Assembly (NCBI RefSeq): GCF_009674485.1
Contig: NZ_WKJJ01000001.1
Coordinates: forward strand, 110,265-174,264
Source of the DNA: Pseudoduganella rivuli
GTDB taxonomy: Bacteria > Pseudomonadota > Gammaproteobacteria > Burkholderiales > Burkholderiaceae_D
Length of the DNA stretch: 64,000 nucleotides
Reading direction: 5' to 3'
The notes under the pieces were generated by a model. That model worked only from the letters and a program-made list of their open reading frames with translations, was not told the origin of the DNA and ran no database searches. Each line of letters begins with the position of its first letter. The stretch's first letter is position 1. Made by a program: the position numbers and the translations under genes. Below, in pieces: positions 19,603-26,376 of this stretch.

Positions 19603-19644
19603 CTCTAACGTTGCAGCGACGTCGCTCGGAACGAATTATTAAAC
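19603..19644 (-). other. attC site (cassette recombination site)
   Basis: Plus-strand ends are CTCTAAC (19603-19609; R' reads GTTAGAG on the cassette strand) and ATTAAAC (19638-19644; R'' with one mismatch). Between them lies the inverted core GCAGCGACGTCGCTC. At 42 bp it is short. Read on the minus strand, AATTCGTTC follows R'' as it does in some well-known attC sites. Confidence 0.65.
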
Positions 19645-19696
19645 TGCATATGCTTGGGAATTTTATTGCCACTCTGATCTCAGACTGGAAGCCTCC

Positions 19697-20143
19697 TCAG
19701 AAGTCATGCTGTGCGGCTTTCAATCGCATGCCCTTACGGCATGGAACTGAGGTGCCAGCACGGAGAACCACAGTAAGATCACGTTCAAATCCAGTTGCTC
19801 CGTTAAAAGCAGTTTCTATGGTTTTAAAGCCCTCTTTTTGGATGCACCAGTTCCAGAAAAACACTTCTGATCCATGCATCGCTATCGCCTCCACTCGAAA
19901 CTCCCGACGCGACTCGAAGCGCGCCGTCCCATCAATAGCGGTAATCTGAGTGTCACGGCTCTTTTCAAAACCGTTTGGATATGATGTAGAAATTAATGCA
20001 ACAGAGGCTCCCGGCACAGGATTATTAAGCTCGTCGAGTAACACAACCCTTGCGGAAGGCTGCAGTGTTTTTAAAACGGGATATGGAACGCAGCCCGAAA
20101 TAATAGTTGCTGCTAGTAGTATCGATAATATTTTTCGCAGCAT
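19697..20143 (-). CDS. Small lipoprotein with carboxypeptidase-regulatory-like fold
   Basis: Encodes 148 residues. The N-terminus has a lipobox (LAATIISGC). The mature part reads like a single Ig-type regulatory domain: a strand VVLLDELNNPVPGASVAL, then TAIDGTARFES and a C-terminal Cys-containing strand. Such domains occur in periplasmic lipoproteins, but no enzymatic motif is present. It sits just before (in cassette order) the attC at 19603-19644. No attC separates it from the gene at 20187, so it may share a cassette with it. Confidence 0.7.
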   Translation of the reverse strand: MLRKILSILLAATIISGCVPYPVLKTLQPSARVVLLDELNNPVPGASVALISTSYPNGFEKSRDTQITAIDGTARFESRREFRVEAIAMHGSEVFFWNWCIQKEGFKTIETAFNGATGFERDLTVVLRAGTSVPCRKGMRLKAAQHDF

Positions 20144-20186
20144 ATTTCAATTCCGACGACCAATGAATCAGAGAATTCCCTGCGGC

Positions 20187-20591
20187 TCATTCGAAATCAG
20201 CCCATTTGCGGTAAACACAGAAGAGAATCAGCGCCGCACCAATCAAGCCCTGGAAAGGCGCCGTGCCCCCCAGTATTGCGAGATTGATTGCGAAAATTGC
20301 CAATGTATTTGCCAACAGCAGGTAGACACCCCAACGGCGCCACGTCCAGATCGCGACAATGGCCGCAACGTTTAACAGGCCCAGCACCCCCAGCAGCAGC
20401 ACCCCACTGACGGCCCACGACGGCGCATTGGGCAAGTTGGCCGCAATACGGCTACTGCCTAGTATATTTACAACCGACACCAGTGCCGTCATGACGCCGA
20501 ATAATGATAACAGGACGGAGAGAGCCTTACCCCGTTTCTTGGGAGCGACAGGAGTGTCAAGGGGCGTGTGCGCGTATGGAGATTGGGACAT
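20187..20591 (-). CDS. Four-helix membrane protein, unknown
   Basis: A 134-residue protein with a Pro- and Lys-rich cytosolic head (about 1-24) and four hydrophobic helices (about 25-45, 60-80, 85-105 and 110-127). A TWRRWGVYLLL turn lies between helices. Proteins of this size and shape are common in cassette arrays, and none has a settled role. It is 43 bp from the next gene on either side, with no recognisable attC between. Confidence 0.65.
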   Translation of the reverse strand: MSQSPYAHTPLDTPVAPKKRGKALSVLLSLFGVMTALVSVVNILGSSRIAANLPNAPSWAVSGVLLLGVLGLLNVAAIVAIWTWRRWGVYLLLANTLAIFAINLAILGGTAPFQGLIGAALILFCVYRKWADFE

Positions 20592-20633
20592 GTGAGATCT
20601 ATTGTTGTCGGGTAGATTATACGGAGCGAAGCA

Positions 20634-20996
20634 TCAATGATGGGAACTGTGCAACTTCTGCTCTGTGAGGAATATTTTTACAGAAGGCGATATCGCTAAG
20701 ACGTAAAGGGTAATGGCCGGTACTGCGGCCACGGCCAGCATTGCCAGCGAATTCAGCGTAACCGCCAGAAAGACTGCATGGACCAGCGCAGAGCCGAACA
20801 ATAGCAGAGAAAGAGTACGCGCCCACCGCTGGCCTTTGTACACGCAAGTGAATAATCCGATTGTAAGTGCTAACCGGACAGCGGTAGGCAGCGCCCGCTG
20901 AGAAGTTTCATTGAGCAGCAAGTCGAGCAGAAAGCATGCATCAATTGTGACGATAATGGCGAACATCGATAACAGCAAAATCTTTCCGCGTCTCAT
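20634..20996 (-). CDS. Small membrane protein, unknown
   Basis: Encodes 120 residues from ATG 20996, which follows an A/T-rich leader. A TTG at 21023 would add nine residues and is closer to the GTTAGGT box of the attC. Four hydrophobic helices are seen (first LLLSMFAIIVTIDACFLLDLL, then three more), with KGQRWARTL between helices 2 and 3. No family is recognised. As the first gene after the attC at 21033, it probably heads a cassette that may also hold the genes at 20187 and 19697. Confidence 0.62.
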   Translation of the reverse strand: MRRGKILLLSMFAIIVTIDACFLLDLLLNETSQRALPTAVRLALTIGLFTCVYKGQRWARTLSLLLFGSALVHAVFLAVTLNSLAMLAVAAVPAITLYVLAISPSVKIFLTEQKLHSSHH

Positions 20997-21032
20997 ATTA
21001 AAAAAAATGAAATTATTATACAACTAACATAG

Positions 21033-21109
21033 ACCTAACTGGCGCTGCGCGGCTTGTCGCGCAGCGTGCATGGGCGCCCAGTCACTTTCACGAAGAAGCT
21101 TGGCTAGTC
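21033..21109 (-). other. attC site, left end clear, right end degenerate
   Basis: ACCTAAC at 21033-21039 gives GTTAGGT (R') on the cassette strand. The core CTGGCGCTGCGCGG...CGCGCAGCG...CGCCCAG forms nested stems, as expected for an attC hairpin. The far box is worn: GCTAGTC at 21103-21109 is the best candidate. A 17-bp core stretch is shared with the remnant at 18760. Confidence 0.6.
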
Positions 21110-21191
21110 ATGAGAGATAACTTACTTGTTCACGGCGCAGGCAGGCATCCGTAGAAACTGGAAATTTGGCCTCGTCACGACCGCTACGGGT

Positions 21192-21566
21192 TTATCTTTC
21201 AATGATCTGCCCTATGCGCAAAAGGTTGCCATCGGGATCGACGACGGCAAATTCCCGCAAGCCCCACGCCTTGTTTTCAAGCCCATCCATGCGCGGCAGC
21301 CCGTGTCTCGGCAATTGCGCGGCTGAGAACTCGCGATAGATCTTCTCGACGTCGAGCACGCGGATGTAGCAGCCAGCAGATGACTGCTCGGGCTCCAGCT
21401 CGTTATGTGTGAAGAAGTGAAGCTCAATATCACCACGGCGCAAGATGCCGTATGCGCTGTTAAACTCATGAGGGCCACCGTCGAAACCAAGGCGCTTATA
21501 GAAGGCAGCCGTTTCAACGATTGAGCGGCTGGGCAAGGTTGGAATGGCGAGATCGTGTTTTTGCAT
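21192..21566 (-). CDS. VOC-family bleomycin-resistance-type protein
   Basis: A 124-residue protein of the glyoxalase/bleomycin-resistance (VOC) fold. It shows the paired beta-alpha-beta pattern: ATLPSRSI-like start (IPTLPSRSIVETAAFYKRLGF), then ILRRGDIELHFF in the first half and WGLREFAVVDPDGNLLRIGQ at the end. The length and motifs match the bleomycin-binding subgroup rather than glyoxalase I, since no full metal-ligand set is evident. Proteins of this group sequester bleomycin-like glycopeptides as dimers, and related genes are frequent integron cassettes. The substrate here is unproven. Confidence 0.85.
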   Translation of the reverse strand: MQKHDLAIPTLPSRSIVETAAFYKRLGFDGGPHEFNSAYGILRRGDIELHFFTHNELEPEQSSAGCYIRVLDVEKIYREFSAAQLPRHGLPRMDGLENKAWGLREFAVVDPDGNLLRIGQIIER

Positions 21567-21580
21567 TGCACACCTGAGTT

Positions 21581-21667
21581 GTTTAACGTAGAGCTAACCG
21601 GCGCTGCGCGGTCTGATCGCGCTGCGTCCAGCGACTGGAGGGAGCGAGGTTGAGCGTGCTGTTATGC
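21581..21667 (-). other. attC site
   Basis: GTTTAAC (21581-21587) and GTTATGC (21661-21667) bound an 87-bp imperfect inverted repeat whose core reads GGCGCTGCGCGG...CGCGCTGCGTCC. It separates the VOC gene from the 75-residue membrane protein. The start of the VOC gene lies 14 nt past the R' box on the minus strand. Confidence 0.75.
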
Positions 21668-21671
21668 ATGT

Positions 21672-21899
21672 TTAGCTTGATGTACGTTGCCGGGCGCCGG
21701 GAAGCCTGTTCGTGACAGCAAGATACACGATCAGTGCCACGGAAAATAGGAAAAAGTACGCGCCATATGTGTTCCCGTATTCATAAGATTCCTCATGCGT
21801 GATCGTTGGATTGAAGTTCACCGAAAACTCGGCAAACAACATGGCAAGTGCTCCGTTCAGGAATACGACCCACAAGAGAGAAACGATTACCTTTTTCAT
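21672..21899 (-). CDS. Two-helix membrane peptide, unknown
   Basis: A 75-residue protein with a hydrophobic N-terminal helix (KVIVSLLWVVFLNGALAML) and a second helix (YFFLFSVALIVYLAV), then a basic tail RLPGARQRTSS. The middle is acidic (THEESYEYGN). Small two-helix proteins are common in cassette arrays. No family is recognised. It fills its cassette between two good attC sites, which supports it being a real gene. Confidence 0.7.
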   Translation of the reverse strand: MKKVIVSLLWVVFLNGALAMLFAEFSVNFNPTITHEESYEYGNTYGAYFFLFSVALIVYLAVTNRLPGARQRTSS

Positions 21900-21927
21900 C
21901 CTTGAGTTATCTCCAGCTTAAAGAACG

Positions 21928-21999
21928 GCATAACGTGTGCGATAACCGGCGGCTGGAGCGCGCAGCGTGGAGGCAGTCCAGTTGACCGCAGGGTTGGGC
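21928..21999 (-). other. attC site
   Basis: A 72-bp site bounded by GCATAAC (21928-21934, one mismatch to RYYYAAC) and GTTGGGC (21993-21999). The interior holds GATAACCGGCGGCTGGAGCG and a matching arm ending AGTCCAGTTGAC. The stop codon of the adjoining gene begins at the next base (22000), the usual cassette arrangement. Confidence 0.75.
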
Positions 22000-22320
22000 T
22001 TAGTGCGTAGGAAGTAGTGCATTTTTAGTCTTGTGCGAAACATACACAACGCTGCCAACGGGAACCTGCTCTTTCGTGCCAGTTGGGAAGCAAAGAACAA
22101 CTCTCCAACGGCGATCCAGCGGCGCAGTTACGTCAAGAATTCTGAAATGTGTTTGTCGAAACTGAGCGAGCAGTTCACGCCGCCCACCTGGGGTTTCGAT
22201 CAAAACCGTTTCTTCGACATTCGCCCAGCGTTCCGGCACAGAAAAGTCCGGCATCACAACTAGACCAATTCCCGAGAGCTGAAATTGATCGGTAACGGTC
22301 AGCAAGCTAGTTCGTTCCAT
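22000..22320 (-). CDS. Unknown cassette protein, probable beta-barrel fold
   Basis: A 106-residue protein starting at ATG 22320, 2 nt after the GTTGGAC box of the preceding attC. A longer frame back to 22422 would read through that attC and is rejected. The sequence alternates polar and hydrophobic residues (FQLSGIGLVVMPDF, ETVLIETPGGRREL, VPVGSVVYVSH), which suggests a small beta-barrel somewhat like the second domain of elongation factors. That likeness is weak. No catalytic motif is evident. Confidence 0.65.
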   Translation of the reverse strand: MERTSLLTVTDQFQLSGIGLVVMPDFSVPERWANVEETVLIETPGGRRELLAQFRQTHFRILDVTAPLDRRWRVVLCFPTGTKEQVPVGSVVYVSHKTKNALLPTH

Positions 22321-22322
22321 AC

Positions 22323-22390
22323 GTCCAACGTTCGAGGTAAGGGGCGGCTTGCGGCTTGCCGCAAACTTCCCCTTGACTGAGGGGTTAGGC
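22323..22390 (-). other. attC site
   Basis: GTCCAAC (22323-22329) and GTTAGGC (22384-22390) both match the consensus boxes exactly. The 68-bp interior contains paired arms AAGGGGCGGC and GCAAACTTCCCCTTG around a GCGGCTTGCCGC core. It separates the SMI1/KNR4 cassette from the 106-residue cassette. Confidence 0.85.
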
Positions 22391-22406
22391 AGCTGGCCAG
22401 TGTGAG

Positions 22407-22859
22407 CTAAGGCCGAAGGCATGACGACAAGCCTCTAAGGTCGGCGATCAGAACTTCCGTGAAACTACCAGAGTCTTTGGGCTCCTGCATTCCATCGTTG
22501 ATGAACCAACACTTCGGATTGGCTTCGCTCATCGAGGCATCGAACCACGCTGCCATGTAGCCCTGGTGAGTAAAGAAGACGACATGCGAAGGAATGACTT
22601 TGTACTTCGAGTCGACTTCTTCCAGCAGATCCTTCAGCACTTCTTTGTTCGATTCAAGATCAGAGACAAACCAGTTCGAACCACGGAAGATCCCGTTGAA
22701 ATCTTTGCCCATCCAGAGAAGGTACTCGCGATAGGCATTTGGGAGAGGGAAGCCGATGCTGTTTTCTAGCGCGGCCACCTCGGCCGCAGTTGCGCCGACG
22801 GGCTCTCCAAGGATGGGAGCAATCAGCTCAGCGTGAAGTCTTTTTGCATCGCCTAGCAT
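22407..22859 (-). CDS. SMI1/KNR4-family protein
   Basis: A 150-residue protein starting at ATG 22859, 5 nt after a perfect GTTAGGC box. The upstream extension to 22928 would come from the IS element. The SMI1/KNR4 (SUKH) pattern is clear: GATAAEVAALENSIGFPLPNAYREYL split here as AALENSIGFPLPNAYREYL, then LLWMGKDFNG and a Trp-rich WFVSDLE, with a late CWFINDG strand. SUKH proteins are best known as immunity proteins against contact-dependent or polymorphic toxins. No toxin gene lies beside it, so it may protect against toxins of neighbours. The IS1182-type element sits directly upstream and may affect its expression. Confidence 0.85.
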   Translation of the reverse strand: MLGDAKRLHAELIAPILGEPVGATAAEVAALENSIGFPLPNAYREYLLWMGKDFNGIFRGSNWFVSDLESNKEVLKDLLEEVDSKYKVIPSHVVFFTHQGYMAAWFDASMSEANPKCWFINDGMQEPKDSGSFTEVLIADLRGLSSCLRP

Positions 22860-22871
22860 GAGATGCCTAAC

Positions 22872-24660
22872 GAGGCTGTATGAAAACCCGTCCAGCGCGC
22901 GCTTTCGCTGCCGCCGTCGCGATTTCATCAGTCATTGATGTTGTAAATACAATCATTCCGACAGTGTGCCGGAAAGTCGGTAGTGATGGCAAGCAACGGC
23001 AGCCCTGCAAGGTTTTTTTCTGCAGTTGCACCGGGTTAATTTCCATATCCGTGGTGCGCCAGCTTTTCGATGTTGTGCACCAAGCAGTACAGGTGCCATT
23101 GCGTGTTCACTTTGGCCTGCCCGCGCAAGGTGAACCGATCCAGCCGCTTGTTGGCCCGGAGGTTGCCAAATACCGGCTCCACGGTGGCCATGCGGCGACC
23201 ATACAAGGCCCGCCCGCGTTCACTGTCGATGGCTTGCCGCATTCGATGCGTGTGAACTGCCCGCGGTAGTACTTTGGTGGGCTCTTTGTAAAAGAAGGCG
23301 ACCTGCCGTACCGGCGTGCGCTCCGGATAACGCAGGCACTGCGCGCGCAACGTGCAGGGCATGCAGTCTTGTTTGGCGCCCGTGAATTTGTGATCAGTAC
23401 GGCCCTTGACCTTGCACTGACTGCCGTTGCTGTAAAGCCGACGCCCGGCAGGGCAGGTGCAAGTCTGGTTTGCTGCGTCGTACTGGAAGTCTGCAGGCCG
23501 GAACAGCCTGGACTTGGTGGTACTTACTGTCTTGGTCTTGTCGTACGTACAGCGGATCTTGCAAAGCTTTGTACTTGGCCTGCTCCTTGAAGCGCTCATC
23601 ACGCTTACGCATCATGCCATCGGCAATCAGGGCGGATATTCCTGCTTCGTGCAGTTCTTTCAAATTGGCTTCGCTGTGATAGCCGGCATCGGCGGTAATC
23701 ATGGTCTCCTGGGTACGCAAGCCATCGGTGCTGCGCACCATTGGCAGTAAAGCGTTTTGTTCACTGCCTGAACCATGCGCCTGTGCCGCAACGATGATCT
23801 GGTGCTGGCTGTCGACTGCTGCGATCGCGGTATAGCCCTGCAATACGCCTTTTGATGTAGCCATCTTGGCGCTGTCGTTGTCTGTCACATTGCTTTTCCG
23901 GACGACGCCCTTGGTGCTCTTGCGCTCCTTCTGCGTCAACAGAAAATTGCGTATGCGTTGGGCCTCCGATTGCAAGCGTTCGATGCTGCGCTGGCGTGCC
24001 TGCGCTTCACTGTCAGCCGATTCAGTTTGCACATCGCGTTGACGATGGGTATCGAGCATCTTGGCTACCGCCTGCTCCATTCGGTCGGCCCGGTGCGCAA
24101 GTTCGTCGTGGGTGCCACTGCGGTGCTTGGAGGCGTTGCTTGACAGCTTGACGCCATCGATCGCGAACATATGCCGGCCAATCAAGCCCTGAGCGTCACA
24201 GGTCATCAGCACTTGCTGGAACAGCGCCGCAATTTCTTCACCCAGTTCACGGACAAATTTGGCGATGGTAGTGAACTGTGGAGTGTTGTCGCCGGAGATC
24301 GCGATAAACAAAACATTCTCGCGGCATGCGCGCTCGATGGCGCGACTTGAAACCATGCCCCGGCTATACGCTAGCAGGACAATTTTAAGCATCACAGCTG
24401 GGTCATAAGCCGGGGCGCCAGTTTCATCATTGCGATACCGGGCAGCCAGTCCTGCGAGGTCGAGCTCATGATCGACCAGATAGTCGAGCGCATATTCAAA
24501 ACTACCGGGCTGAATCTGAGCTTCGAGCACCACCGGCAGAAAGCGGGGGCTGCGGTCAATTTCCTTGAATCGTGCCATCGCATTTCTCCGCCAATGCACA
24601 TGCGGAATTAACGCGGAGATGCAGTGTGCCGTTTACTGGCAGGACTAAAAATACAGCCTC
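22872..24660 (-). mobile_element. IS1182-family insertion sequence inserted in an attC R' box
   Basis: A 1789-bp element bounded by perfect 10-bp inverted repeats: GAGGCTGTAT at 22872-22881 and its complement ATACAGCCTC at 24651-24660. Flanks are AAC (22869-22871) and AAC (24661-24663), read as a 3-bp target duplication. Removing the element and one copy restores a complete attC with GCCTAAC. It holds one transposase gene on the minus strand, now frameshifted. No passenger genes are present. Confidence 0.9.
23036..24578 (-). pseudogene. IS1182-family transposase, frameshifted
   Basis: The start is ATG 24578 with GGAG upstream. The first frame runs to 23394 and carries the DUF772-type N-terminus (PAYDPAVMLKIVLLAYSRGM) and DDE core pieces (MFAIDGVKLSSNASK, TADAGYHSEANL). 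Homology then continues in another frame, 23036-23602 (FRPADFQYDAANQ, CPAGRRLY, RRMATVEPVFGNLRANKRL), to the normal C-terminus. At 23543-23550 the sequence GTAC is duplicated in tandem. Removing one copy joins LY to DKTK, as in intact relatives, and rebuilds a protein of about 510 residues. So this copy is probably inactive unless ribosomal slippage rescues it. Confidence 0.88.
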
Positions 24661-24717
24661 AACGTTTGAAGTAACCGGCGCGCTTTGGCGCGTCCGAGTT
24701 GACTGAGATGTTAGAGC
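24661..24717 (-). other. attC site split by the insertion sequence
   Basis: The right part of the site is intact: AACGTTTGAAGTAACC (from 24661), a GGCGCGCTTTGGCGCG core hairpin and GTTAGAG (24710-24716, R'', containing the stop codon of the 136-residue gene). The missing R' end, GCCTAAC, is found at 22865-22871 on the far side of the IS. Joined, the two parts form a normal attC of about 60 bp. Confidence 0.85.
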
Positions 24718-25121
24718 GTATCACATTGATTCATCCATTCCCAACGGCCCCACGCTCGCTCGTACATGTCACGCAATTCCTTTGCGATATTCGGCCAAGC
24801 AACGGCCTTTTCACTTTCTTCGAGATCCCACATCAAATTCTCTGCATAGGAAACGTCCACTAGCCTTCGAATTACCTCAGTGCCGTTTCGACATTCCGCC
24901 GCAATGAATCCAGTGTGCTCCTTCACCAAGTTCCAGTCTCGCGCGCGAACCGCTTCCGTCGTTCGATCAGCGAAGGCCTCCATCCAAATGTGAGGAGAAT
25001 CATCCAATAGATCATCCCAGCCACGCTCGCGCAGCCAACCATCGGTGCGATTGGCCTCCTCTGGGAATCGTTCACGAACTCGGGCAACAACACCCTTTTC
25101 ATCCGGATAAACTTCGCTCAT
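24711..25121 (-). CDS. Unknown cassette protein, acidic and Trp-rich
   Basis: A 136-residue soluble protein starting at ATG 25121, 11 nt after a GTTAGAG box. Its stop TAA lies within the R'' box of the next attC. It is acidic and helical (ERFPEEANRTDGWLRE, IRRLVDVSYAENLMWDL, KELRDMYERAWGRWEW). It faintly recalls DUF7674-type immunity-like proteins found alone in bacterial accessory regions, but I would not assign it. The cassette edges on both sides support it as a real, mobile gene. Confidence 0.7.
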   Translation of the reverse strand: MSEVYPDEKGVVARVRERFPEEANRTDGWLRERGWDDLLDDSPHIWMEAFADRTTEAVRARDWNLVKEHTGFIAAECRNGTEVIRRLVDVSYAENLMWDLEESEKAVAWPNIAKELRDMYERAWGRWEWMNQCDTL

Positions 25122-25131
25122 TGCACTTGCA

Positions 25132-25186
25132 CTCTAACGTAGAATTCAGCCGCGCCGCAGGCGTCGTCTGCAATGAAAGGTTGGGC
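25132..25186 (-). other. attC site
   Basis: A 55-bp site with CTCTAAC (25132-25138) and GTTGGGC (25180-25186) at its ends and a CAGCCGCGCCGCAGGCG inverted core. It lies between the HEPN-like cassette and the 136-residue cassette. Confidence 0.8.
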
Positions 25187-25216
25187 CCATTTTGTTCAAA
25201 TACCTCATGCCCTTCG

Positions 25217-25630
25217 CTAAAGAATATGCCAAGCTTTAAGTTCATTTTCAACAGCGGAGATGAAGCGGAAACAGGCTTCACGATCAAGAAGTTTTCCCTC
25301 ATGCGCAAGGTCGTTGCGCTCGCCTCTTCCGTTGTCAACGCAATCATAGTCTTTCCAAGGAATCACTCCGCAAGATGCGATCATCCTTGTACCCAGACTC
25401 GGCTTACCAGAAGGCTTTGGCACCGTCCCTTGTTCGACAAGCTCTTCAAGAACTTGATCGAGAACACCATACGCCAGCAGTAATGGCAGGTTGAAGAAAC
25501 TTTCGGGAGGTGTTTCGTTAATAAATGAACCACATGAGCTCATATATTGACTATGCGAGTTGGAACAAAAGCGTGTCACAACCGCCCACTGCTGACGTAG
25601 CGAAAGGATAATAGTTGGATTCGAGATCAT
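25217..25630 (-). CDS. HEPN-like cassette protein
   Basis: A 137-residue soluble protein whose ATG at 25630 lies 5 nt past the R' box of the preceding attC. The C-terminal third carries RNDLAHEG, which fits the Rx4-6H catalytic motif of HEPN ribonucleases, followed by a typical final helix (CFRFISAVENELKAWHIL). An upstream helix LLLAYGVLDQVLEELV also fits a four-helix HEPN bundle. HEPN proteins are often toxins or components of defence or abortive-infection systems. No minimal nucleotidyltransferase partner is beside it. The assignment rests on the motif and helix order only. Confidence 0.6.
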   Translation of the reverse strand: MISNPTIILSLRQQWAVVTRFCSNSHSQYMSSCGSFINETPPESFFNLPLLLAYGVLDQVLEELVEQGTVPKPSGKPSLGTRMIASCGVIPWKDYDCVDNGRGERNDLAHEGKLLDREACFRFISAVENELKAWHIL

Positions 25631-25635
25631 TGTGT

Positions 25636-25724
25636 GCCCAACGTGATGGCAAGCGGCTGGCCGCCCGGAACAAAAAGAGACCTGCGTCGCATTCGGCCAG
25701 TCCGACTCGACCTACTTGTTAGCA
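25636..25724 (-). other. attC site of the first cassette
   Basis: An 89-bp site with GCCCAAC (25636-25642) and GTTAGCA (25718-25724; last base not Y) and long arms GGCTGGCCG and CGGCCAGTCC. It follows the PIN-domain gene, whose stop lies 2 bp away, and precedes the HEPN-like gene. Confidence 0.82.
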
Positions 25725-25726
25725 TA

Positions 25727-26218
25727 TCACGGCTCTGCTTCTCCAACGCAGTACCAACACTTCAGGCCCTCACTTCGAGCCGCCGTGGCCAGGCCTTCAT
25801 CGGCGGTGACTAGTACCGTTTGCGAATCATTCACGAGATGTGAATAATACCCGTCTTTAACGCTGATTATCTGGAACGCATCTGAAAGATCCAGAGAATA
25901 ACGATCGGACAGTTCACGTACCTTTGAAAATACAAGTGCGTCATGAATGTCAACTTCCTTCGCATACCGCGTATTGAAAGAAAACCAAGCAGCCATTTTA
26001 AATGCGGCATCATGATATTGCTGCTTAGTGAGCTGATGTCGATACATCCATTTGACTTTAAGCACGCCCAATGCCTCGTAAAAACAAAATGAGGTCGTGT
26101 ATTTTGTGGGGGAGCGGTTATCCCAATAGTCGCGGACGAGATCGCTGCCATCTTCGTCCGTGAACACCTTTACCAACGCGGATGCATCAAAACAATTTGC
26201 ACGAGGAGGTGGTCGCAT
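25727..26218 (-). CDS. PIN-domain protein, VapC-like, first cassette
   Basis: A 163-residue PIN-domain protein. Acidic residues of the nuclease site are in CFDASALVKVF (near residue 11), FYEALGVL, DLSDAFQI and LVTADEGLA, so a functional Mg-dependent ribonuclease is likely. The ATG at 26218 is 4 nt after a TTAGCG sequence that would be the cassette edge at attI. No VapB-like antitoxin gene is present; the upstream 160 bp to intI are non-coding. It is the integrase-proximal cassette and so probably the most recently gained and best expressed. Either it is a solitary toxin or its product is tamed in some other way. Confidence 0.85.
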   Translation of the reverse strand: MRPPPRANCFDASALVKVFTDEDGSDLVRDYWDNRSPTKYTTSFCFYEALGVLKVKWMYRHQLTKQQYHDAAFKMAAWFSFNTRYAKEVDIHDALVFSKVRELSDRYSLDLSDAFQIISVKDGYYSHLVNDSQTVLVTADEGLATAARSEGLKCWYCVGEAEP

Positions 26219-26376
26219 TTTTCGCTAAGGTGATGTAGACGCCCCATCCGGTGCCCCCTCCCCCGACAAAGTCTTGAGATTCCACACAGAAGGCCAGCGC
26301 CTTTTCTTTATTATCAAATAGTTACTCCACTTTATCACACCCGAAACCTAAAACCCAACCCCACCTCGGAGGCCGC
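26219..26376. promoter_or_regulatory. attI and divergent promoter region
   Basis: The 158 bp between intI and the first cassette should hold attI, the cassette promoter and the intI promoter. At the cassette edge the minus strand reads CTTAGCG rather than the standard GTTRRRY, so attI may supply the first base. An AT-rich patch at 26302-26338 includes TTGATAATAAAG on the cassette strand and probably holds a -10 element. I could not place -35 boxes, and I see no clear LexA box. Confidence 0.55.

Noticed and set aside
23036..24578. Programmed ribosomal frameshift in the transposase
   Set aside because: The change is explained by a 4-bp tandem duplication of GTAC; there is no slippery A or T run and IS1182 members usually have one frame.
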